A stretch of 12,410 bases of DNA from Physocladia obscura (lineage: Eukaryota; Chytridiomycota; Chytridiomycetes; Chytridiales; Chytriomycetaceae). Position numbers and translations under genes: made by a program. Shown in pieces: positions 1 through 7,830 of the stretch (its first letter is position 1; the number at the start of each line of letters is the position of its first letter). The notes below the pieces were generated by a model. It saw only the letters and a program-made list of their open reading frames with translations. It had not been told where the DNA came from and made no database searches. The stretch is from positions 1 to 12,410 of the forward strand of contig JADGJH010000006.1 in the NCBI GenBank assembly GCA_027596945.1, in the 5' to 3' direction.

Positions 1-120
1 GACACAGAGAATTAATGGACTAATTATATTTGGCAGTTAATTATTCCAGCTTGTTGCCACTGGTCATGCAATTTTAATATCTACTATCAAGTCTTTGATA
101 AACTTACTGGAATATCAACA
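1..120 (-). repeat. Second partial copy of the transposase WP region
   Basis: The minus-strand stretch here contains TTATCAAAGACTTG, then AAATTGCATGACCAG and GGCAACAAGCTGG. The relic at about 180-225 contains ATATCAAAGATGC, AAATTGCATGGCCAA and CAGCAACAACAAG in the same order. This looks like a second diverged copy of the part encoding the I-A-W-P motif, lying directly next to the first. It could be a tandem or nested insertion of a related element, or chance similarity over about 50 bases with gaps. The copy runs off the window edge. Confidence 0.3.
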
Positions 121-569
121 GAAACCAAACTTATTCTTGACAAATGGCTCTTGTAATTTGACTTGTTCACCCCATAAAACTTGTTGTTGCTGGTAAGTTG
201 GCCATGCAATTTGAGCATCTTTGATATTCCTGAGTGACAGTAGAAGTGCCAATTCTGCATTTGATAATACATGAGACAAAGTTGCAAGGGGATACCAAAA
301 ATCTCACATAATGTCTTGTTTTCTATGGTTCCACAGTAATAATGTAGCAGCAATCCAAGCACCATGATCTTTGATGTTACTTTGGGTGGTCACCTGTTTC
401 GATGCTTGATGATATAGTCCTTCGAGAATCTGTCAAGCAGTTCCAGAAATGTATGCATATCAACAGAGACAACATTGATAAAACCTCCTGGATTTTTGTT
501 GTGGCTGCTGAGTAGTTGCTGCCAAAAGCAATTATTTGGAGTTCCCAGATTCACATTTGTCAATTGATT
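86..569 (-). pseudogene. Degenerate PIF/Harbinger-type transposase fragment
   Basis: This is a broken remnant of a DDE transposase of the PIF/Harbinger kind. Reading leftwards, the frame is open from about 569, crosses an in-frame TGA at 390-392, and continues through KIMVLGLLLHYYCGTIENK and LCEIFGIP. A 1-nt loss near 287-291 then shifts the frame. The continuing frame gives ATLSHVLSNAELALLLSL and then DAQIAWPTYQQQQ before reaching FGF near 120. The order of a TLRxIAxLFGIS-like helix-turn-helix region, then an I-x-WP motif, then the GF-V-D catalytic start is the layout known for Harbinger transposases. The catalytic core beyond the first Asp is missing or unreadable. At least one stop and one or two frameshifts mean it cannot make a full protein. 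Family assignment rests on motif order by eye, not on a database search. Confidence 0.6.
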
Positions 570-945
570 TCATAAAATTGAATCTGATATTTTGCCCTCA
601 ATAATGTCAGAAGTCAAATATGCAGGCATAGATTGTGTGCTATGCAGACAATGCAAAGCAGAAACAGCAGGTTTGTGTTTGTTTCTTGCTCAGCAATAAT
701 GCCCATTTTTTTTTTGTTGTCTTTTTTGGAATAAATGATTTGGTTTATTTTTGGAGACACCATTGGGACAAAATTCTGGGACAAACTGCCTGTCCCACCG
801 GGACAAAGATATTTTGTCATTTTCATTTATCCCAGTTTTGGAAGTTGTCCAATGATTTTATGTGGTGGTTTTGTTCATGTTACTTAGGCTTGTATTGATG
901 GAAGCAATTCAGATCAAGATCCAAAGTATATAAATTGCTTCTGTG
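570..945. other. AT-rich interval without a convincing gene
   Basis: Open frames exist on both strands here (about 70-87 codons) but their predicted proteins look random, with runs of Phe/Val or Lys/Asn from homopolymers and no recognisable motif. The stretch holds the GGGACAAA repeat cluster and, at 901-909/933-941, a 9-bp perfect inverted repeat (GAAGCAATT / AATTGCTTC) with a 23-nt loop. I see no gene. Confidence 0.5.
765..807. repeat. Cluster of GGGACAAA repeats with inverted copy
   Basis: GGGACAAA occurs at 765-772, 778-785 and 800-807. An inverted partial copy, TGTCCC, lies at 791-796. The second direct copy and the inverted one form a small hairpin (GGGACA, 7-9 nt loop, TGTCCC). Another TTTTGTC follows at 811-817. 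Such sub-terminal direct and inverted motifs are often seen near transposon ends, which fits the adjacent transposase relic, but no terminal inverted repeat or target-site duplication could be paired by eye. Confidence 0.45.
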
Positions 946-1287
946 TTACTGGCAAAATGATTCAATTTGTCTCGCTATTACTCCAGATTTCATGCCATCT
1001 CTTGAAAATTTTTCTAAGCCCTTCAAAATTGTAAGGCTTTTAATGGACTTCTTGTAGTTTGAAAGCAAGTATTTGTACACACATTCATTGCTGTTGGAAT
1101 GGTTTGGATTGAGTTGTAAATAATTGTAGCTGATGCTTGCTCCAAACATTTGCTGATCTATCAAAGGAGTTTGATTTCTAGGTACTGGCACCATAGCAGT
1201 GACTTCAATCTCTTCTATATCAGCATCATACAGTTGTTTTGATACAAAGTCATTAGCTATTGTTTTAAAAAAAAATTTACTGAGAAA
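946..1287 (-). other. Orphan open reading stretch, possible exon or relic
   Basis: The minus strand is open for 113 codons up to a TAA at 946-948. The first ATG is at 1194 and would give 82 aa, but the open frame continues upstream with a non-repetitive, natural-looking sequence (YDADIEEIEVTAM). A plausible splice acceptor, TTTCTCAG, ends at 1280, so this could be a 3' exon. I could not find a donor that joins it in frame to the gene at 1321-1867. No family is recognised. Given the neighbouring transposase relic it may instead be a fragment of a mobile element. Confidence 0.25.
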
Positions 1288-1320
1288 TTAAAGTAAAGAG
1301 TCTATCTTTCTTTCCTACAC

Positions 1321-1867
1321 TCAGATCCATTGAGCTCTGCGATTTTGACAAAACATACAAACCTCAAACACGAAGTTGTCCACATTGGGATTGTTGTAGT
1401 TATCATCTTCTTCGTTATCTTTAATGACACGGCGACGTTTGCCACAATCTCGGTCAGAAAGATGCATATCTCTTTCTATGGAAAGCAACTCGGCGCACGG
1501 GGCAGAGCCATAGCAACGACCGCAAACCGATGGAATAGCAACGAGGGGTTCAAGGCTGACGCACTCCAAGCTCAGATTTTGTTGAGGTTGTTGGCAAGTG
1601 CGCGCAAAGAAAGTGAATCCGCTGTGCTGTGCTGAGTCAGCAACAGGCACAAACGGCGGCGGCGCCCACGACGACGACGACGATGACGACTGCGCAGGTA
1701 CACGCACAGATGTAAAGTGCGAGTTCGGCGTCGATGAAGCGTTAAGCGTTGATGGATTCGCGCAAGTCCACGTCGAAAGGAGCCGTCGTCTGCTCCGTGA
1801 AGACGTACGGATCGTCATATTCGTATTCGTGAGAAAGCGGCGAGGCACAGAATACGTTGCGTTTCAT
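1321..1867 (-). pseudogene. Small Cys-containing protein gene broken by a 7-bp duplication
   Basis: From an ATG at 1867 the frame begins MKRNVFCASPLSHEYEYDD and continues with strongly coding-like, GC-rich third positions. It hits TAA inside a perfect tandem duplication, AAGCGTT twice on the plus strand (1737-1743, 1744-1750). With one copy only, the frame would run on to a TGA at 1321-1323: 540 nt, exactly 180 codons, 179 aa. The downstream part holds a seven-Ser run, CGRC and APC, a basic KRRR with following acidic EEDD, and near the end CMFC. The two C-x2-C pairs could bind metal, but no known domain is recognised. The upstream part in the other frame would start only with GTG, which is unlikely in a eukaryote. 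The region is much richer in G+C than its flanks. It could be a pseudogene, a strain-specific frameshift, or a sequencing or assembly error. Confidence 0.5.
1737..1750. repeat. Perfect 7-bp tandem duplication (AAGCGTT x2)
   Basis: Two abutting identical heptamers. The extra seven bases create the in-frame TAA and shift the frame of the small minus-strand gene at 1321-1867. Removing one copy reopens the entire 180-codon frame. Confidence 0.75.
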
Positions 1868-2049
1868 TTTTTCGGATTCTTGTCAAAGTTCGGACATGCA
1901 CTCACTCAAAAAGTCTCATGGACGCAATGCTGACAAGAAAATGGCCAAAAAACAAAAAAAAGAGTATATTTCAGGTGATTTTACACCAGAAGACGTGTTT
2001 TGTCGGCGTATCGGAGGGGATTTTCTTTTTTTTCTCAAGGGAATTTTTG

Positions 2050-4416
2050 CTAAACCAATAACAGAAAATAAGAACGGAATTTTGACGAAGAAATGCGAAA
2101 TGTGGAAGCAGAAATGGATAATTCCACATTTGTATCTCCTTGAGCCAAGTTTTTCAGTGTGTTTGATCCTGTGGATAATATCCCTTTTAAAGTTGTTGTG
2201 GGTGTTGAGAGTTTAATTGTGATGCTAGTTGCAGTGAAAGTTGTTTTGGTACTTGTTGAAGTTGTGGTTGTGGTTTTTGTACTGGTTTTAGATGTTCTGG
2301 TTGAAGATGTTGTGGTAGTTTTTGTCAGTGAAGATGTTGTGGTAGTTTTTGTCAGTGAAGATGTTGTGGAAGTTGAACTTGTATTTGTCGATGATGTGGT
2401 TGAAGTGGTTGTGGATGTGGAAGAGGTTGTTGACACTGTCGTGGTTGTCGACGTTGTAAATGTAGTGAATGTTGTAGATGTTGTAGATGTTGTAGATGTA
2501 GTCAATGTTGTAGATGTTGTAGATGTAGTCGAAGTAGTTGATGTTGTTGTTGTCGTTATTGTTGTTGATGTTGCTGTTGTGGATGTTGTTGTTGTGGATG
2601 TTGTTGTTGTGGATGTTGTTGTTGTGGATGTTGTTGTTGTTGTTGATGCTGTGGATGTTGTTGTGGTAGTTGTCGTTGTGGATGTTGTTGAAATTGTTGT
2701 TGTCGTGGATGTTGGTGTGGTTGTTGTTGTACAAGTTGATGTGGTTGTAGAAGTTGTGGTCGCAGATGTTGTTGTGGTTGTGGTTATTGTGGAGCTACTT
2801 GTTGAGGTTGATGTTGTAGAGCTGCTGGTAGATGTTGTCAACGTTGTCGATGTTGATATTGCTATTGTTTCCGTTGCTGTGGTTGAAGTAGTTGGTGTTG
2901 TAATTGTAATTGGTGCTGCCGTAATACTAGTTGTTATTGAAGTAGTGCAAGTTGCTGTTAAGGTGATCTTAATTGTAGTTGATGTTGTTTTAAATGTGGT
3001 AGTTGATGAAGAAAATGCATTTGAAATGCTGCTGGCAATGCTGGAAGTTATTGAAGTTTTACTCGTTATTGTTAAGGCAGCCGTTAAAATCGTTGCATTT
3101 ACAGGAATACTGGCTATACACTGCGATTTATTTTTCAATTTGAAACGATATATGCAATAATAAGAAAACAGTCTAGAAAAAATGATAGAGCGATGAAAAA
3201 ATAAATGAACTACGAAAAAACAAACCGAGCCATAAGTGTTTGACCTAAAAATTATTGAATATTGGGCAAATCGTGGTATAAAACTTACCAGACTTTTTGA
3301 ACAATGTAACTGGCGCCATCCGATCCATAAACCGTTGCTTCCATTGCATTACAGATGTCAGCGATTTCACTATACTGGCTGCTGTACCATGCCAACGGAC
3401 TTGAATAATGTGTCGCGCAACCGACTCCAGGATTAGTTATAGTTTCTGCAAACTCATGACTTGAAACAGACTGAAGATTACTCAATACAGATGGATTTCC
3501 TCCACATCTGCCAAAGCAATGGCCAGATTGGTCAGGAATAACACTGTAAAATAAGTATGGCGTTGTCCCGTTTGTCAGTTTGTTAATATTTATCGTGCCT
3601 GAATGCAATAATTTAAGTAAACAAGAAGCATAAACACGCAAATATTTACGAACCGTGATATCCGCAATAATTTGTGCAAGATATTCCACCACCTTGAGTT
3701 ATTGAATACTCTGGCGAAAAATGAACAGGGTAAAAACTATTCTGATTTGGTGTAATAACTCCATTTTGCACCAAACTCATTAAATAAGGCTGTATATCTT
3801 TCACATCATCAAGAGTAGTTTTGTTTCCAGAATTTAGCTCCAAGTAAGAATTAACCACAGTTCCTCGTCCGATTGTGTACTTTCCTTTTGAGTAAAGTGC
3901 CAGAATATCCACATAGCTACTATTTGCCAAAAATTTATAAAATTTCACAAGTTCGGACTGATACTTTGTGGCATTGCCATAGAATATCGGGGTTCTGCGA
4001 AAAATAACAATAAATTATTTTTTTTCATTCCGAAGAAACTAACACTTGAACATTCTGAATCAGCGGACCTTCAAATGTGTGGCGGTTCATCAAATTGCGA
4101 AAAAACCAAAAAATTTCGAAAAACCTCCATAATACGATACAAGTGCGTTAGTCACATAAACTTCATTTCCTGAATTTCTTGCTCGAAGATACCCGAATAC
4201 TTCATTTGAAGTATAAGAGCTCGAAGTCATGGTGAACTCAGCCTGAGTTAAATCATCGAAACCTTTGTAAAAAACATTGTTCCAAACATTCGGATTCAGT
4301 AGATGCTCGATTGATAGACCAGCCGCTTGAGTAGCAGCAATTTGCTGTGGGAGTGGTACTGCCCGTGTGAAATTTGGTAAAGAGAGAAGTATGCTGAAGA
4401 ATGAAAGTTGTAACAT
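2050..4416 (-). CDS. Secreted HExxE-motif protein A with long Thr/Ser-rich tail
   Basis: Six exons, read leftwards: 4416-4125, 4068-4044, 3994-3654, 3598-3289, 3244-3226, 3120-2050; total 2058 nt, 685 aa. Introns are 56, 49, 55, 44 and 105 nt, all GT-AG. Exons 2 (25 nt) and 5 (19 nt) are microexons. The product has a signal peptide (about residues 1-19, then VPLPQQ), the core SYYGGPLIQNVQVT-PIFYG around residue 95-112, a CTNYCGYHG motif, CFGRCGG, and SSHEFAETITNPG (H267, E268, E271). E297-I-A-D300-I-C302 follows. From about residue 330 to the end it is almost pure Thr/Ser, a mucin-like, probably O-glycosylated stalk; the short FLLLV end is not a convincing GPI signal. GGPL-x2-NV-x-V-x3-YG recalls the EXORDIUM/PHI-1 family, and HExxE...ExxD could be a metal site; both are inferences. 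Gene B at 10512-12225 is a paralog, which supports most splice joins. Enzymatic activity is unknown. Confidence 0.78.
2159..3100. repeat. GTT/GTG-rich low-complexity tract coding the Thr/Ser tail
   Basis: Nearly a kilobase of GTTGTTGTGGAT-like sequence, which on the minus strand codes Thr and Ser. It contains true tandem arrays: a 15-bp unit GGATGTTGTTGTTGT in four perfect copies at 2581-2640; a 27-bp unit in two perfect copies at 2303-2329 and 2330-2356 plus a partial third, coding a 9-residue SSLTKTTTT repeat; and GTTGTAGAT units around 2460-2530. The array should be unstable in copy number. The opposite strand is also open for over 300 codons, made of Val and Asp, only because the repeat lacks stop triplets in that frame. 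Confidence 0.85.
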
Positions 4417-4590
4417 TTGGGAACAAGATAATGGGATTTACAAACATTATAGAGTACAATTAATGAAAAAAGAAAAATCTTGATGATTTTGCATTTCTCG
4501 TGTGCGCCACATCAAAATTTCAGCATAACCGGAAGCGGAAGACATTTCCGGATGATGCAACAAGATATTTAATTTTTGTTTTGATCAAAA
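4417..4590. promoter_or_regulatory. Divergent promoter region between secreted gene A and amidohydrolase
   Basis: Only 174 bp separate the start codons of two divergent genes, so promoters must overlap here. The interval is AT-rich with TATA-like ATTATAGAG near 4446-4454. It holds a perfect inverted repeat, CCGGAA at 4529-4534 and TTCCGG at 4546-4551, nearer to the amidohydrolase start, which could be a dimeric factor site. The amidohydrolase ATG has a favourable CAAAAATGGC context. Confidence 0.5.
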
Positions 4591-7500
4591 ATGGCACCAA
4601 AAGAACGACAAGATGCAGAGGTGCGGCAACCGCTACTTGGTGGAAGTGGAAGTGGAAACGGTAGAGAAAGCAGTGACGATCGTGCAGACTCGCCAGATGC
4701 ACAGACCCAAGTCAATAATAATAACAACAGTATCAACGCGTGGCTTGGACTCGGCAGCACCAGTGACACAGAGCTGCGCAGCCGCTTCCATCGAATAGTT
4801 GCTGGTGTAACGGCCGTGCTTGTGCTGCTCCTTGCCGTCAACACGGTGCGAGCGCGTTCTTCCGGCCCGCCTGGCCCTGCAATTCATATCACGCAAACCG
4901 CTTTTACGGACGGTCTTGCATCCTGCAGAGCCATTCGAACTGCATCCGTTGATGCCGCTGGCGTATTTCGCAAAGGTGGTGCTCCACAAACGCGTCCTTC
5001 CGGAAACCCACGTCACACAGCCCTTGCCTCACTCACCAACAACTCTACTCCATTGCTGCTCAAGCACGCTACTATTTGGGATGGTGTTGGCTCGCGTCTG
5101 CAAAACACAGATGTCGCCATTGCAAACGGGCTCATTGTTCGTATTGGCTCAAACCTTACCCCACGTGATCTTCTCCAGGCTGCGTCCGCCTACAGTTCGC
5201 AAAGACATTCAACTTCTTTTTCTACATTCAAAGAAGATGATGTTGAGGTTGTTGATGTTCAAGGAAGGGTTGTATCGCCAGGTCTCGTTGACATGCACAG
5301 GTACGATAGGCATATTATTTTTGAATTTTCGATTATTATTCACGAAATTTTTTTAGTCATGCCACAATCATGGCTGTTCCTGGCTTCTGGGGAGACGAAG
5401 ATGGGAACGAAATGGCTGGTGGACCTACGAACCCTTATCTTCGCGTTCTCGATGGTGTGAACGCGCTTGATGCTGCCATTGAGTATATTGCAGCCGGTGG
5501 TGTGACAACATCTCTTATAATTCCTGGATCTGGTACTTTGATGGGCGGAGAAGGTGTTGCTATCAAGCATTTGACAACTACGAAAACCGGCTCAAACTCT
5601 GCTGATACTCTTACTCTAAATTTTGGCATGGATCCTAAAGGTAGCGATGGTAAATTGTGGCGCTGGATGAAAATGGCATGTGGTGAGAATCCAAAACGTG
5701 CGTTTGGTGGCCGTGGAATTATGCCGGGGTCACGAATGGGCAGTGGTTGGTTGTTCAGGCAAAGATTCGAGGCAGCCAGATCTGCGTTGAGAGCACAAGA
5801 CGACTGGTGTGAAAGTGCGGAAAGTGTGTCCAGACAGTTTGGAGAAAACAATGCTCATCGGTTTGTTGCGCACAGATTTCCAGATGCGTTAGAGTATGAA
5901 TCATTAGTTGCATTGTTGCGCAAAGATATTCGACTCCAAGTTCATTGTTATCAAGTGAATGACTTGGATGTAAGATTTTCATTATTTTTTGATTCTTTCT
6001 CAATCTTTATCTTTAAAATTCCAGATGATGATCAGAAACTCCCACGAATTCGATTTTCCAATTATTGCATTCCACCATGCTACTGAAGCACATCTTCTTG
6101 CTTCTAAACTAGCAGCCGAAAATATTTCGGCGGCAGTTTTTGCTGACCATTCACTTTACAAGCGTGAAGCCTATAAACACTCTGTGCGTGCAGGCCAAAT
6201 CTTGACTGCTGCTGGAGCCAAGGTTGCTTATAAATCCGACCACCCAGTATTGAATGCACAGCACCTTATCTATGAAGCACAAAAAAGTGCACATTATGGA
6301 CTCGATGAAGACACAGCTTTTGCGGCTGTCACAAGTGTTCCTGCCGATAGAATTGGTGCTGGGTGGAGAATTGGTCGTATAGCTGAAGGCTACGATGCTG
6401 ATGTTTTGGTTTGGGACAGGCCGCCATTAACTCTTGGTGCTCACCCACTCCGTGTGATTATCGATGGATATACTGTCAAATCGGATCCACTGACCCCGCA
6501 AAGACCACCGCAAATTGCCCCTGCTGCCCCAATCACACCTGTTCTTGATGCTTCACATACTCGTTTGTCGGCATACACTGTCGTGAATGTATCTGGAATT
6601 TACACCCAACCATCCGAAATCCTGAAGGGGTCCATCTTGGTTGAGAATGGTGTCGTCACTTGCGTCGGTGCTAAATGTGCAACAAAAGGAACAGTTTTTG
6701 ATTTGAATGGTGGAGTTGTTATTCCGGGACTCGTTGGCGTGGCAGTGCCATTGGGTCTCGAGGAAATTTCAGCTGAAAGTGGAACTGCTGATGGCCAAGG
6801 CGGTGTTGCTGATGCTATTTCGGGGCTCGTGCACGCGCGTGATGGATTGAGAGTTGGTGGAGGAGGCAAGTTGCTTGAGTATGCGTGGAAAAGTGGCGTT
6901 TTGGCAGCGGTTGCTGCTCCAAGTGGTTCTGGACTAGTTCAAGGGGTCAGTGTTGCTTTCCGAACGGCTGCTCAGCGTAAGATCCATTATTTATTTATTT
7001 TAATTATATTAATGTGTCTGAAACAGGTTACAGCGATGCAATTTTGAAGGATGATGTGGCTTTGCACATTACAATTGGAAACGAAGCGAAGAATACTTAT
7101 GCAAATTCGATATCCAGCCAATTTGCACACATTCGCAAACTTCTTACGTCTCAGGATTCCCCAGATTCACCATTTGCCAAAGTTGTTGCTGGAAAACTTG
7201 CTCTTGTTGCCAGCGTTAATGATCCGAATGACATATCCAAACTACTCGCACTTATTTTATCAACTGCTCCAAAAGCGCGTTTAATTGTAGCCACTAACAG
7301 CGGCGCCGTAAATGTCGCAAATGAGCTTGCTAAAGCTGGTGTGCCAGTTCTTTTGCAACCGCCGCGTTGCCAGCAAAAATCCTGGGAGGAACGCTGGTGC
7401 AGGCCATATGGTGTTAGTGGAAAAAGCACATATGAATTGTTGAAGTCTGCTGGTGTTAAAGTTTTGATTAGTATTAGTGAGCCGGACCAAATCCGCTCAC

Positions 7501-7760
7501 TTCTTTTTGAGGCTGGCTGGGGAACTGTTGGGGACAGTGATGTTGGTGGAGGGTCAGGAGTAAATGTGAATGCAATTGATGCGGTTGGTGTTGTTACGTG
7601 GAACGTTGCTGACGCATTTGGTTTGGAAGGTGTGGGAAGAATTGAAGTTGGGAAGAAGGCGACCTTTGTTGGACTGGATGGTGGGCCAGTAGGATTTGGA
7701 TACAAAATTCAAATCCTTGCTGATAATGACGAAGTCACTACTCATCCAATTCAAAATTAG
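4591..7760 (+). CDS. Membrane-anchored amidohydrolase with duplicated, partly degenerate second half
   Basis: Four exons: 4591-5300, 5357-5969, 6025-6976, 7027-7760; 3009 nt, 1002 aa; introns 56, 55 and 50 nt. It belongs to the amidohydrolase superfamily (metal-dependent hydrolases of the imidazolonepropionase or GlcNAc-6-P deacetylase type; fungal homologues are often labelled CE9-like). A hydrophilic N-tail with RQPLL, a poly-Asn run and one membrane helix at about residues 70-86 indicate a type II membrane protein, probably of vacuole or secretory pathway. Expected metal ligands are present: VDMHSH (H236, H238, rebuilt exactly by the first splice), VHCYQ (H433), AFHHAT (H458/H459) and KSDHP (D513). 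FGMDPKG and DGNE-x4-PTNP lie between. The frame closes the first barrel with GYDADVLVWD. From about residue 550 a second amidohydrolase-like segment begins (KGSILVENG...VIPGLVG) but lacks HxH and resembles a non-catalytic repeat. Substrate cannot be read from sequence. It runs divergently from secreted gene A. Confidence 0.88.
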
Positions 7761-7830
7761 CTTAAATAAACAGAATTTAAAAATAATTTTATTTATTGTG
7801 ATTATTAAAAAAAATCTTGCAACTTTCAAG
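7761..7830. terminator. Convergent 3' intergenic region with poly(A) signals on both strands
   Basis: Seventy bases separate the stop codons of the amidohydrolase and acyl-CoA oxidase genes. AATAAA at 7765-7770 serves the plus strand. TTTATT at 7792-7797 reads AATAAA on the minus strand. The two 3' ends therefore probably overlap or abut. Confidence 0.6.

Noticed and set aside
86..365. Intact 92-aa protein on the minus strand
   Set aside because: It mixes two frames of a transposase relic; the recognisable motifs continue across the frameshift and an upstream stop.
1321..1848. Start of the small minus-strand gene at 1848
   Set aside because: The codon at 1848 is GTG, not a usual nuclear start; the ATG at 1867 in the adjoining frame gives more coding-like sequence.
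1598..1933. Plus-strand frame with a seven-Asp run
   Set aside because: Antisense of the Ser-run in the minus-strand gene; the minus frame has better codon use, a more natural protein and closes exactly after removal of the duplication.
3121..3138. Independent start of the Thr/Ser protein at 3138
   Set aside because: The CAG at 3123-3121 is a splice acceptor that joins the tail to the HExxE core at the position matching the last intron of gene B.
2159..3160. Long plus-strand Val/Asp-rich open frame
   Set aside because: It is the exact complement of the Thr/Ser tail of gene A, has no start context or domain, and exists only because GTT/GTG/GAT repeats lack stops.
4520..5016. Several minus-strand and alternate-frame open stretches over the amidohydrolase first exon
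   Set aside because: They overlap a four-exon gene with all expected metal-ligand motifs and have no recognisable features.
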